DNA of 64,000 nt from Macrotis lagotis. Lineage: Eukaryota; Chordata; Mammalia; Peramelemorphia; Peramelidae. The stretch spans positions 220,933,753 through 220,997,752 of the forward strand of contig NC_133663.1 in NCBI RefSeq assembly GCF_037893015.1, read 5' to 3'. Position numbers and translations under genes: made by a program. The notes under the pieces are model-generated. The model was not told the DNA's origin. It ran no database searches and saw only the letters and a program-made list of their open reading frames with translations. Below, piece after piece: positions 11,735 to 23,305 of this stretch (position 1 is its first letter; each line of letters opens with the position of its first letter).

Positions 11735-11876
11735 GGGGGCGGCTAGGTGGCTCAGTGGATAGAGCACCGGCCCTGGGGCCAGGGTCAGGAAACTTTGGTT
11801 CAGGTCGGGCTTCAGATACTTGCCTTGCTGTGTGACCTTGGACAAGTCACTTAACCCAATTGCCTTGCAAAAAAAT
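11735..11876 (+). mobile_element. Marsupial tRNA-derived SINE
   Basis: Starts GGGGGCGGCTAGGTGGCTCA and ends CCAATTGCCTTGCAAAAAAA. The internal promoter region is somewhat altered (GGTTCAGGTCG). Confidence 0.9.
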
Positions 11877-11946
11877 AACTATTTGTATGTTGAGGGTATA
11901 TAGTATAGAAATTTCTAGCTATGTATGTGAATTGGGAATATTTTGC

Positions 11947-11984
<38 letters not shown>
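11947..11984. repeat. (ATCT)n microsatellite
   Basis: About nine perfect units of CTAT/ATCT. Confidence 0.95.
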
Positions 11985-12375
11985 ATGCATATTCCAAAGC
12001 AGTGGTTGTTTTCTTTGAAGTAAAAGCACTATAAAATATAGGGAAGATAAACACAAGATAATTTGATATTTCTCTGTGCAATCTCCTGGACAAAGGAGGT
12101 AAGATACAATAGGCCAGGAAGAGGTTTCTCTAGCCAAGGGGAATCTGATAGACCATCTTTTTATACACATAGAGTAGAGATGATTTCAGACAATGGGATG
12201 TCTCTAGTAATAGGTAGGAGATAGGCTTGTGGGGCCAGTCATAGTTTGAATACTTGTTTTTAGGTAAAGACCCAGGAAGGATAATTTGAGCTATAAGTAG
12301 GGGGTTTCATTAATTGGAACTCCATTAAGATTATAATTGGAATTTAGTGAATTGTATTCACTGGAAGTTCTAACT

Positions 12376-14776
12376 AGGTAAAACAGCCATTTTAGATCCT
12401 GGGATTTTAATTAGTTTTTCTCTTATGTCAGATACAAGGATGGTCAACAAAAAGAAAATGCCACTCGATACATGTCATGTTCTGGCAGGCAATAAAGCCA
12501 AGATATCAGGTGACTGGGTTGGACAGCCAAAGGGGTGACTTCTCAGTATGGCTGACGTTGGACCCCTTTGACTTGATTTCTCCAAAATGACATTTGGATA
12601 ATATCTCTCCTGGAAGAGTAAATCTGGCTTAAGACATTTGACTTACCCATGTGACCTCTGTCTGGATACTGACATGCAATATTTATATCTATAAAGGAAT
12701 TTTCCTTTAATGTCCTGGATATTTATAGTTACTAAGCAAACTAGAAAAAGAAATTTTAAGTGAATTTTATCTAATAGCCAGAGATAGCTTAGGTGTGTTA
12801 GGTGTGTGGCTCTGACACCTGCTAACAGCTAAATGTTAAGATAGGAATTAAGTTTCTTTAATTTTTAGAAGGGATATATACGTAAGAAGAATAATCATGA
12901 AAAAAAATCATGAAAACCAAATCAAAAACTTGGTGAAAGACACACAAAAAAATACTGCAGAACATAATATATTAAGAACAAGTTTAGGCCTAATGGAAAA
13001 AGCAAAACAAAAGGCAAATGAGAAGAATGCCTAAAAATCAGAATTGGCCAGCTGGAAAAGGAGATTAAAAAAGCTCTCTGAAGAAAATAACTCCTTCAAA
13101 TGCAAAATGGAACTAAATGAAACTGATGACTTCGCAAGAAATCAGGAAGAAATAAAACTCTTCCAAAAAAAGCCAAAAATTAGAAGAAAATGTGAAATAT
13201 CTCATTGGAAAAAACAACTGATGTCAAAGAGAGATCCAGAGGAATAATTTAAAAATTATTGGGCTATCTGAAAGCCACAACCAGGAGAAGAGCCTAGACT
13301 TCATTTTTTCAAGAAATAATACAGCAAATTGCCCTGAGATCCTAGAAACTGAGGGTAAAATAGAAGTTAAGAGAATTCACAGGTCATCCCCTGAAAGAAA
13401 TCCCAAAAGGAAACCTTCCAGGAATATTATAGCCAAATTCCAAAACTCCTATATCAAAGAGAAAATTCTAAAAGCTTCCAGAAACAGACAATTCAACTAC
13501 CGAGTTTCCATATTTAGGATTACACGGGATCTGGCAGCATCTACATTAAGGGCTCGTAGGGATTAGAATATGATTTTCTGGAAGGCAAAATATCTTGGTT
13601 TACAACTGAGAATCAACTACCCAGCAAGACTGAACATCCTTTTTCAGGGGAAAAGATGGACTTTTAATGAAGCGGGACTTTCAGATTTTCCTATTGCGGA
13701 AAACCAGAGCTGAACAAAAAGTTTGATGTCCAATTACAGGATGCTGCTGAACCATAGAGGGAGTGGAAGAGAGGGACTAACTATGCAGAACTTAATGACA
13801 TTGAACTGTTTGTATTCCTGCACAGAAAGAAGATATTGATAACTCATATGAACTTTCTCATTTATAAGAGTTGTTAGAAAGAGCATATATAGACAGGACA
13901 TAGGAAGGAGCAGAATATAATGGTATGATGTGGTAAAGGAATGGAGTCAATAGGCAGTGGGGGAAAGTACTGGGAGGAAGGAAAAGGAGATGAAGAAGCT
14001 GAGAGATTTCAAATAAGGGTCAAAAAAAAAAGCTTTTGTCAATGGAGGGTAGGTAGAGGGGAAGGCAAGGGGGGGGGTGATGAGTGAGTCTTCATTCTCA
14101 TCAGAAATGGCTCAGGTAGGAAATGACATACACACAATGGGGTGAGGAAATCTGTCTTGCCCTGGAGAAGGATGGGACAAAAGGGAAGGGATGTGGGGGG
14201 AATGGGGGGAGGGAAGGGAAGAACAGGTAAGAGAAGAGAGGGAAGATGGAGGGAAAGGGTACTCAGATGAAACACAGTTTTGGACAGGGCCAGGAAGAAA
14301 GGAGAGAGAGAATAGAATAAATGGGAGTGGTGAGAAATAGAATGGAGGTACAGCTAGTAATAGCAACTGAGGGAAAAAATATTGAAGCACCTTCTCTGGT
14401 AGACTTATGATAAAGCAATTCACCCCAGAGACAGAGCCATTGAAATCTGAACACAGACTGAAGTACATTTTTTTTCTTTTTTTTTCTCTCTATTCTTGAG
14501 GTTTCCCATCTTCTGGGTGGGGGGGGGGATGGTTATGTTTCCTCTTATAACATTCAATTTACCTCAGTTTATGAGATGGAAACAATGTGGACACTGTCAG
14601 ACAGCCTTCTTTGGGGGGGGGGTGAGGAGGGAAGGGAGGAAGGTGAAAAAATTGTAGAATTCAGAGCCTTGCAAAAATGATAGGTACATATAACTATTAT
14701 ATATAATTGGAAAACAAATAAAGTGTAAAAATGTTAAAAAAAAAAAGTAAAATAAAATTGTTTAGAGGGAAAAAAA
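12376..14776 (+). mobile_element. L1 ORF1-only element (HAL1-like)
   Basis: From about 12880 the sequence encodes L1 ORF1 protein: a Lys/Glu-rich coiled coil (LSEENNSFKCKMELNET at 13070), then IIAKFQNSYIKEKILKASRN (13425-13485) and ITRDLAASTLRARRD (13520-13565), matching the L1 ORF1 RNA-binding and C-terminal domains. Directly after ORF1 comes a purine-rich 3' UTR (G-runs at 14072, 14520 and 14615) and an A-rich end. There is no ORF2, so this is the half-L1 (HAL1) type. ORF1 is broken by several stops and shifts. A 12-bp direct repeat GAAGTTCTAACT lies at 12364-12375 and 14777-14788 and fits a target-site duplication. If so, the first 500 bases are its 5' UTR, which I do not otherwise recognise. 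Confidence 0.75.
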
Positions 14777-14789
14777 GAAGTTCTAACTT

Positions 14790-15565
14790 CAAGATGTATG
14801 GGATAATGGTGGGTCTACTTCAGTCCCCCCATGAAATGGTATTAAATCTTTAAAGTCTTGAGTTAACATTCCTTATTGACCAATAGAGGAGAGAGACTCT
14901 AATATATTTTGACTTACTCAAGAGAGTATAGGTAATTTATTCAACCAGAAATAGAAAACAAGCTTCTTAATTCTCAGTCTTGTATTCTTTATCATATAGA
15001 TATTCCTCCATAGATAAAGGTTGTATGATGTAAAAAAAAAACCAAACAAAAAACTGGCTACTGAGAAGTCAATGAAACCACCACCAAATTCGGTCAGTTG
15101 AAGGTCTTTCCCTAACTCATTTGTCTTTATCTTTGCTTTAGAAAACTTAGGATAATCATCCATTTTTATATAAGAGAAATCATGACAGCATTTTAAATGT
15201 TTTTGACAATTCTTCATTTTCAGCAAGTTGGTGGAAGAGCTGAACCTAGAAGCCAGGACACCTGACTTTCTGGATTCTTAAACTCCCTAATGGAGACTTG
15301 ACTAGATTTCTTCTCCATTCCTGCCACCAGTACTCCCCACCCCCCACCCTCCTAGGGACTGAGGAAGTTGATTCAGTCATTTGGTTTTCTTACCAGGTTG
15401 GATTAGATTGGATTTGTAAAAGAACTACCATCTGAATTGAGTCTTAAATGAAATGAAAGACTTGTGTAGTGCCCCACTCATGCTTGGTGTGATGATTCAC
15501 TCAGAAGCTGATGGTTTAAGTAAACAACTCAATTAAATGAAAACATGGCCAACAACCCCCAGATA
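14790..15565. other. No feature recognised
   Basis: AT-rich single-copy-looking sequence. The minus-strand open stretch at 14918-15226 has no match I recognise and no splice or promoter context. Confidence 0.5.
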
Positions 15566-15569
15566 AAAA

Positions 15570-15660
15570 CAATCTTTGTTGTTCAGTCATGTTAGATTCC
15601 TTGGGACCCCCAGGAACATATTGTCCCTGAGGTTTTCTTAGCAAAAATACAAAACCAGAT
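15570..15660 (-). repeat. Fragment of marsupial SINE
   Basis: 'tttgttgttcagtcatg', 'ccttgggaccccca' and 'ggttttcttagcaaa' match the first half of the SINE seen fully at 39805-40060. Confidence 0.6.
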
Positions 15661-16567
15661 GAGAGGAGAAAAGTGAGTTGTAATAATTATTGGAACTTCT
15701 TGTAGCACTTTGCTGGAAACTCTTATCACAGTTTATTTTTTGTCATACTTAAAAACATTTTTCAACCCTCTTTTTCTTTGGAATGGAGCTCATTCTTTGT
15801 ATCTGAATCTCCAAAGACTAGTAGAGAACCAGATACTCTGAATAAATGCATGTTGAGTGATAATTGTATACCCAGATGTAACATAAAGTCCAGTATGCAG
15901 TAGGCATTTAATAAATGTCTGAATTAAGTACAGCTTGGATCTGACCTAGACATTTATTCCTTACCATCTGGGCTGATTCTAAGAAGCAAAAGTCTTATAG
16001 TAGGTTGGTGGTTAAACCTATATTCCTCACCCTCAATCCGAGAGGATAGGGACATAACATTCTGTGATGATGATTCAATTTCCTTCTTTCCTCTCATGTG
16101 ATCTAGCCAAAACCTAAGAAGGGCTCAAAAGATTGAGAGATGACAGGATTGTCATTTTCTTTAATATTATCTCAAATTGGAAAACAATAGCCTGAACCAA
16201 TTATTCTTTATCCAAGTTCTAATGGCATAACGCTGGCTGAGTAATGAAGTAGAAGACAGAAAAGTTAGGACATGTCCCCCTCATATCCCTTCTCATAACA
16301 TATACCAGGCAGATACAACTTACAACTAAGTGAATATATTTAGAACATTTTATGAGCTTTTTATAGTCTTTCTGAACTGCTTTCCAGTTTCCTCCACTCC
16401 CCATTCCCTCCCCCAAACAGCATAGCATATAATAGAGAGTTAGGGAAGGGTCATAAAGGGTGGGGTGAGGAGACATGAAGACATGAAGTGGCAAGGGCAC
16501 CAGAAACCTGTCTTGACTTCTAGTTTAGAGAATGCAATTTGAGCCAAAGAGTGAACTGGTTACTTAC
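15661..16567. other. Intron-like, little recognised
   Basis: Contains an L2/MIR-like 3' end near 15880-15930 ('gcagtaggcatttaataaatg'). The next ATP2B4 exon (IAGTDVAKEASD) would be expected here but I do not find it. Confidence 0.4.
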
Positions 16568-16655
16568 CATGGCAAAGCCAACATCTCCTTTCTTCAAGAT
16601 TGACCAAATGTTGGTACCATCCCCAGTAACAGTCACCACCTGCCTGTAATGATGC
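16568..16655 (-). pseudogene. ATP2B4-like hinge exon (TGDGTN)
   Basis: After a TATTACAG acceptor the minus strand reads GII, then RQVVTVTGDGTN, then IWSILKKGDVGFAM up to a perfect GTAAGT donor. PMCA pumps have GIIDST..EHRQVVAVTGDGTND and GPALKKADVGFAMG here, the hinge of the P-domain that binds Mg-ATP. TGDGTN is intact, but the following D-G-P-A is replaced by I-W-S-I and about 20 bases are missing before RQVV, which shifts the frame. It follows the exon at 17.2-17.5 kb as in the parent gene, with an intron of about 560 bases. Confidence 0.88.
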
Positions 16656-17214
16656 CTGTAATACACATGTGCTAAGTGCAATAGTCACAAGTGTTCTTGT
16701 GCTTGTTCATGCACCAAGTCTTGTTTTGGAGTCTCACCCCTTTCCCTCCTTTTTGGTCATCTTCTCCCTTTCTTTCCCTTTCCTTTCCTATGGGTCTTGG
16801 GCATTTCTGTGACCATATTCTAAGCAGCATTACCTTGGTATCTTTCAGTGCCAAAAAACCCTGGAGCATGTCATTCTGTATTAATCTTCCCTAAACTGTA
16901 TTAAGCTGTATTGAGTTTCTCAAAGACTCAGAGACTTTTTCTTGTTGATTCTTAGCTTAACATGGGACTCTGCCCCCAAATGGTGCCTGAGACAGAGGTC
17001 TAACTTGCTGCTGCAGCTCATACCCCATAGGTTGGTGAAGAATGAAGGAGATTCCCTCCACCTCCAAATCCCTTGAATGCAGAGCACTCGATCTAGTCCT
17101 GGCCAGAACCCAAGACTTTTAGTACACCTTAGAAATCCAAGTCTTTTGATTCAGTGTACTCTGGCTTTCAAAAGCAATTGTAGAATTGAGGTGATTGTCT
17201 TCTGCAATCTGTGG

Positions 17215-17478
17215 ATTAATTCTGCAGAGGTTCATTCATCTTCTGCATTACTCTGGCACTGAGTCTCAAGACCCAGATGCTCTAGAATCCCAGAACACAC
17301 CTCACCCTTCTCATTTTGGATAACTTGGTTAAGCTCTTTACCCTCTATACACAGGTATTCATCACTATGACTCAGAATGCCACACAAAGGCAATAACTTG
17401 GGCTGTATTCATATTGTCTCCTGTCACCATGCAAACAGTGATGCCAGCCCTTTGGCACTTATGGATGGATTCAGGGAC
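17215..17478 (-). pseudogene. ATP2B4-like exon (P-domain, TGDNINTA)
   Basis: After a TTTTCACAG acceptor the minus strand reads [30 protein letters not shown], then in another frame [20 protein letters not shown] and VIQNEKGEV. Human PMCA4 has VPDAI..C..AGITVRMVTG, DNINTARAIA, CGILTPGDDFLCLEGKEFN and IRNEKGEV. The end (IWVLRLSARV against IWPKLRVLAR) is recognisable but decayed and in a third frame. At least two frame changes. The exon before it in the parent (CNRILD to VRPE) was not found upstream, so part of this copy is missing. Confidence 0.88.
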
Positions 17479-17854
17479 CTGTGAAAATATATAGGATGAG
17501 GAGAAGATAAAGAGAAGGAAGGTAGTGGTCATATCAAATGAAATAAGTTACTTTTGTTCAGGGGCATCATGAGGAGGAGAGACCCTTATAAAAATGATCA
17601 GAGAAAGAAAGAAGGCTAACACTTACCATATGCTATTAGACCTCATTCAGCATTCCCTTTCTTTCCTGGAAGTTTTTTCTTCACCACCCCATCTAGCAGC
17701 ACCAGCATGCTAGGTGCAGAGAAACTTGGGATACACCACTTAGGTATGCTCTCATAACATGCTATCAGGGAAAAGTAATGATATGATTAGCACATGAATT
17801 GGATTTGAGTAAGGAAGATATTGTGCAAAGTTATCAACCTCACTTTCTCCTTCA

Positions 17855-18035
17855 GAGACATCTGGGTCCAGTGACTAGATATGAATCAGGATGATTGGAG
17901 ATAACCTTGGATGTGACGTCATCAAGGTTAAGTGACTTGACCAGGGTCACAAAGTGTAAAGAACCTAAAGCTGGATTTGAACTCCTGGCCTGACTTCAAA
18001 TCAGTGCTCTGTCAACTGTGCCACCTGTGGGAGGA
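17855..18035 (-). mobile_element. Marsupial CORE-type SINE, antisense
   Basis: Antisense copy: 'agacatctgggtccagtgac', 'aggttaagtgacttgacc', 'gctggatttgaactcctgg', 'gtgccacctgtgggag'. Confidence 0.8.
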
Positions 18036-18224
18036 GGTGGGGGGCAGAAGAAGGGATGCCACAGATCTCAAGATATGGGACTTGCATAAGCTTGAATAAA
18101 TTGCTACTTCCAAAGAAAAAGCGGCTCTAAGGTTGGTGCCCAAAAATGTCAAGTGCTCTCACAGCAGGCAAGGTACCAGACTCATTCCTGATCTCTCTGA
18201 ATATTTACCTCTCTGGATGATAGC

Positions 18225-18380
18225 TCTCAATTCTCACAATAGAAATAGAATCATCCCCTATTTCATGGAGGGAGAAACAGAGACTCGGTGGTGACTGGCC
18301 TAGGGTTATTGAGCTAGTAATCATCAGAGCCAGGTCGCTCCTGAGTCTTGAGCATTTTCTCTACCACAATATCATTCCCT
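18225..18380 (-). repeat. MIR SINE
   Basis: Antisense MIR: 'gggagaaacagagactcgg', 'cctagggttattgagctagt', 'agagccaggtcgctcctgag'. Confidence 0.6.
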
Positions 18381-18899
18381 CATGGCTGCTAGAGGCAAGG
18401 AATGAAGAAGTGGGGTTTGGGGGGGAATACAAAGGAGAAGTTCATTCACAATCAATCAACTCCAAATGAAATGGAAACATTCTTCTGTCTTCTGAGAGGA
18501 GTCCCAAGTGCTACTGGATTTCTCTTGGTCATTAAAGGTTCCCCGTCTCCCAACCCATTCTGGTCCAAGCCCAAGATTGATTCTGAAGGCCTGGTTCAGT
18601 TTCCCACTCTGAAAACACTCTCCTTAACTCCCAAAGAACCCACAGAAATGGCTTATTACAGATGCAGGAAAATCGAGATTTGAGGGAGAGGGAAGAAAAG
18701 AGAAAGTGTAGAAGAGGAAATAGGGAACAACAGCACGGATGTTAATATTATAGGCAAGATGCTTCTCTCTGTAGACATCCTGGACTCAGCTACCATTTCT
18801 ACCCAAAGCAGAGTCAAAATTCAAAAAAGACTTTTACTCAATGTAAGCAGTCGGTAAAGTAAAAGAGGCTCCACTTCAATCTTCTCCTACTTCACCAAG
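18381..18899. other. No feature recognised
   Basis: The open stretch at 18402-18683 on the plus strand has no match I know and no splice context. Confidence 0.4.
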
Positions 18900-18985
18900 A
18901 GGGCAGAGGTTCTCTTTTGTCACTGTTTGTATCCCCAGAGCTTAACACCATATAGCAGGAGTTTAATAAATGTTTTTTGACTGAT
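18900..18985 (+). repeat. L2 LINE 3' end
   Basis: 'tatccccagagcttaacacc' then 'ggagtttaataaatgttttt' is the conserved L2 terminus. Confidence 0.65.
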
Positions 18986-19610
18986 AAAAAATAAAAATGG
19001 ACTTGGGGGATTATCTGAATCACTGTACATTACGTAGTACTGTAGAACTGAACTTGGGCAGCTAGAACCTCAGGATCTTGTATCTGAGAGCCAGAACATG
19101 TGTCTCCTATGTAGCTCCCTAGAGGGGGATTGAACCATAATTCTCCTCAGTTCAAGATAAATTTGCTGAGAGTAGAGATATAGGGAAAGGTGGTGGTGGT
19201 GAGGAGAAACAACAGATGTTTTCAAGACTCCCTGAGATTCTTCTATCTCATTCAACCCCAGCTCCCAAAAAACAGACTGCTAATAAGAGGTAGGTTTCTG
19301 CAATGGTCTCTCAGAGGTGACAAAGACCTGTGTAAAATCATCAGACAGGCTTTTTACGGCTTCACCTAATTGGGGCTCATGGATCCTAGTGTTTGTCAGT
19401 CTAATAAACAAGTCCAACGCAACTTGTTTTTTCTAGTAAGAAGAGGTCCCTGTTGCTTGGCTTCATTTTTGCTTTCTGTTCTCAGTCCCCACCCTTACTA
19501 AAAGGCTTAAAAGAATATTTATGCTTCATTTTTTTCCTGAAGAAGATCATGACATCAGGGAAGTGCTACCAGGACAAACACATGAACTGAATTTCAGTGA
19601 GGAGTGCTGT
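18986..19610. other. No feature recognised
   Basis: Single-copy-looking sequence without coding or repeat match on either strand. Confidence 0.4.
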
Positions 19611-19830
19611 GCTAAGCCTCGCTTTCTCTTTCAGAGCCATCTGGGTCCAGTGACCAGATATGGATCAGACTGACTGGAGATGATCCTGGATATGAGGCAA
19701 TCAGGGTTAAGTAACATTTCCAAGGTCACTACAGTTAAGTGGCAAGTGTCTGAGGTCAAATTCGAACTCCAGTCCTCCTGAATCCAACGCCAGTGCTCTA
19801 TCCACTGGACCATCTAGTTGCCTCAATGAG
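19611..19830 (-). mobile_element. Marsupial CORE-type SINE, antisense
   Basis: 'cagagccatctgggtccagt', 'cagggttaagtaacatttcc', 'ggtcaaattcgaactccag', 'tatccactggaccatctagt'. Same family as 17855-18035. Confidence 0.85.
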
Positions 19831-20285
19831 AGGACTTAGGAATCTACAGAACTCAGTCTTAATTCAGGAAGCAGCTTTATTGTAGGCTCTACATGAAAGC
19901 AAAGAAAGCTGAACCCTGCCGAACATCGGTAGGCTGGGATCTAGGAGTAAAATTTACCAGTTAGTCCTTTTAGGTGGAAGCCTTTTATGCCAATGTTCTG
20001 TTGTACTGAAAGCACTGCCTAGTGCAAAAACAGGAACTTTCAATGAGGATGGTAAAACCAAAGTGAAGGAAAATCAGCCACAGGCTATAACTTGGTCCAT
20101 GACTGTTTAACATCTAGTGTCTTCTGATTTCTGGAATGGGAACTCTTTGAGAATCAGATTACAGATAGTATCAGTGAGCAAAACTGTAGAAAATTGGAGA
20201 CAGGATCTTTGATGTTGATAGCTCAGGAGAATCTAATCTACTCTCATCCATGTTCCTTACACATCTATCACATTGAACTACTCTC
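19831..20285. other. No feature recognised
   Basis: Sequence between a SINE and an L1; no match. Confidence 0.4.
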
Positions 20286-22290
20286 TTTTTTTGTTTGTTT
20301 TTGAAAGATTTTATTTTGAATTTTACAATTTTCCCCCTAATCTTGCTTCCCTCCTCCCACCCCCACAGAAGGCAGTCTGTGAGTCTTTACATTGTTTCCA
20401 TGGTATACACTGATCTAAGTTGAGTGTTATGAGAGAGAAATCATATCCTTAAGGTTGAAACATAAAGTATGACATATAGCAGAATTACATAATAAGATAA
20501 CTTTTTTTTTAAATTAAAGGTAATAGTCTTTGGTCTTTGTTCAAACTCCGTAAAGCTTTCTCAAAATACAGATGCCATTGTCCATCACAGATAGCCTAAA
20601 ATTGTGCCTGATTGTTACCCTTGTGGTTTGACCAAGTCCATCAAGGTTGATCATCACTCCCATATTGCTGTTAGGGTGTACAATGTTTTTCTGGTTCTGA
20701 TCATCTCACTCAGCATCAGTTCATGCAAATCCCTCCAGGTTTCCCTGAATTTCCATCCCTCCTGGTTTCTAATTGAACAATAGTGTTCCATCACATACAT
20801 ATAATGAAGTTTATTAAGCCATTCCCTAACTGATGGGCATTTCCTCAGTTTCCATTTCTTTGCCACCACAAACAGAGCTGCTATGAACATTTTTGTACAG
20901 GTGATGTTTTACCCTTTTTCATAATCTCTTCAGCGTATAGTCACAGTAGTGGTATTGCTAGATCAAAGGGCATGAACATTTTTGTTGCCTTTTGGGCATA
21001 AATCCAAACTTCTCTCCAAAAAGGTTGGATGAGTTGGATGACACAATGTTAGTGTCCCAGATTTCCCACATCCCTTCCAACATTGATCATTGTCCTTTCT
21101 GGTCATATTGGCCAGTCTGAGAGGTGTGAGGTGGTATCTCAGAGATGTTTTAAATTGCTAATTAATTTTAATTTGATAGTGATTTAGAGCAATTTTTCAT
21201 ATGACTATGGATTACTTTGATCTCATCTGTAAATTGCCTTTGCATATCCTTTGACCATTTGTCAATTGGGTAATGGTTTGTCTTTTAAAAAAAATTGGAA
21301 CCAGTTCTCTGTATATTTTAGAAATGAGTCCTTTGTCAGAAATATTAATTATTAAAATTGTTAACCAAGATCAAAAGAAACATAGTAAATTGGGAAACTG
21401 TTTTGTCTCTGTGAAACCTTTTTAATTTAATGTAATCAAAATTGTCTAGTTTATTTTTAATGGTGTTCTCCATCTCTTTCTTGGTCATAAACTGCTTCCC
21501 TTTCCATAGATCTGAACTTCTCCTTGATCTCCTAGCTTGCTTATAATATTGTTTTTTTATGTCTAGATCCTGTATCCATTTTGATACTATCCTGATATAG
21601 GGTGTGAGGTGTTGGTCTAATCCAAGTTTCTGCCATACTAACTTCCAATTTTCCCAACATTTCTGATCAAAGAGAGTTTCTTTCTTTCAATAGCTGGACT
21701 CTTTTAGTTTATCAAATGGAAGGTTACTATAATCAATTCATGGTTTTGCACATAGTCTATTCCACTGATCCACCACTCTCTTTCTTAGCCAATACCAGAC
21801 AGTTTTGATGACTGATATTTTCTAATTTTGGAAATGGTAGGCCTAAGCCACCTTCTTTTGAACTATTTTCCATTAAATCCCTGGAGATTCTTGACTTTAT
21901 TTCTCCATATGAATTTACTTACAATTTTTTCTAACTCATTAAAGCAATTTTTTGAATTTTGATTGATACGGCACTAAAGAAGTTGTTTAATTTTGGTAGA
22001 ATTGTCATTTTTATTATATTTGCTCAGCCTATCCATGGGTAGTTGGTATTTTTCCAGTTTTTTAAATCTGATTTTATTTGTGTGAGAAGTGTTTTGTAAT
22101 TGTTTTCAAAAAGTTTCTGAGTCTGCCTTGACAGGTAGCTCCCAGGTATTTTATATTGTCTTAAGTTACTTTGGATGGGATTTCTCTTTCTAGCTTTTTT
22201 CTGCTGCATCTTGCTAGCCATATATAGAAATGTTAAGAATTTATGAGTGTTCTTTTATATCCTGTGACCTTGATAAAGTTGCTAATTATT

Positions 22291-22427
22291 TTTTTTTTTA
22301 GGTTTTTGCAAATGGTGGCTTGCCTAAGACCACACAGCTAGGTAATTATTAAGTGTCTGAGACTGGATTTGAACCCAGGTACTCCTCCAGGGCTGGTGCT
22401 TTATCCACTGTGCCACCTAGCCACCCC
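22291..22427 (-). mobile_element. Marsupial SINE nested in L1
   Basis: Antisense copy from a poly-T to GCCACCTAGCCACCCC. TGCTAATTATT flanks it on both sides (22280 and 22434). Confidence 0.93.
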
Positions 22428-22763
22428 AAAATTTGCTAATTATTTCTAGTACTTCTTTAGATTATTTTTAGATGATTTTTGGGATTCTCTAGGTATACCA
22501 TATCATCCACAAAAGTGAGAGTTTTGTCTCTTCCTTCCCAATTCTAATTCTTTTGATTTATTTTTCTTCTCTTATTGCTGAAGTTAATATTTCTAAAATG
22601 ATATTGAATAGTATTAGTGATAATGGGCTTCCTTATTTCACCCCTGATCTTATTGGAAATGCCTCTAGCCTGTCCCCATTGCATATAATGCTTGTTAATG
22701 GTTTCAGATAAATACTGCTTATTATTCTAAGGAAAAATCCCTACACTCTCTAGTGTTTTTTTC

Positions 22764-22914
22764 CTGCTTTTTTTTTTTACCAAGGCAAATGGGATTAAGT
22801 GGCTTGGCCAAGGCCACACAGCTAGGTAATTATTAAGTGTCTGAGGCCAGATTTGAACTCAGGTACTCCTGACTCCAGGGCTGGTGCTCTATCCACTGCA
22901 CCACCTAGCTGCCC
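22764..22914 (-). mobile_element. Marsupial SINE nested in L1
   Basis: Antisense copy ending CCACCTAGCTGCCCC. CTCTCTAGTGTTTTT flanks it on both sides. Confidence 0.93.
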
Positions 22915-23159
22915 CTCTCTCTAGTGTTTTTAGTAGGAATGGGTGCTGTATTTTGTCAAAAGTTTTTTCAGCATCTATTGATATAATCATATGATTTCTG
23001 ATAGGTTATTGATAAAATTATACTAATCATTTTCCTAATATTGAACTAACCTTGCAGTCCTGGGCTAAATCCTACTCGATCATAATGTATTATCCTAGTG
23101 GTAACTTGTAGTCATTTTGCTAAAATTTTATTTAAGATGAAGTATCCCTGTCTATAATT

Positions 23160-23305
23160 ATTATCTCATCTGGGCCTCACAGTAACCTGGGAAGTCCGAT
23201 TTCCTCAATTTTACAGAGGCACAGAGAGTTTACAATGACTTGCTCATGGATCTAGTACAGTTAATCAGGTCTTCCTGACTCTAGGCCCTGTGACACTGGC
23301 ACTTG
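23160..23305 (-). repeat. MIR SINE
   Basis: Antisense MIR: 'atctcatctgggcctcacag', 'cctcaattttacagaggcac', 'agagagtttacaatgacttg'. Confidence 0.7.

Larger units (their letters stand above)
7271..12363. other. AT-rich stretch, possible decayed ERV interior
   Basis: No coding match is recognised on either strand. It contains internal diverged repeats (10100-10205 against 11560-11645; 10284-10320 against 10397-10432), one SINE at 11735 and a tetranucleotide run at 11947. It could be the non-coding interior of the element that starts at 6.1 kb, or unrelated intergenic DNA. I cannot decide. Confidence 0.3.
20286..23145 (-). mobile_element. L1, antisense, 5'-truncated, with two nested SINEs
   Basis: The 3' end lies at the left (T-rich, then 'ccccctaatcttgcttccct'). 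The minus strand encodes the ORF2 C-terminus (SVREWLNKLHYMYVMEHYCS at about 20770-20830) and upstream reverse-transcriptase sequence up to about 23145. Many stops and shifts. Two SINEs inserted later at 22.29 and 22.76 kb. Confidence 0.9.

Noticed and set aside
11947-11984. Short regular repeats as a CRISPR array or satellite
   Set aside because: Plain (ATCT)n; no spacer structure, and the genome is mammalian.
14039-14468. Overlapping Pro/Ser/Leu-rich open stretches on the minus strand
   Set aside because: They are the complement of the purine-rich 3' UTR of the HAL1-like element.
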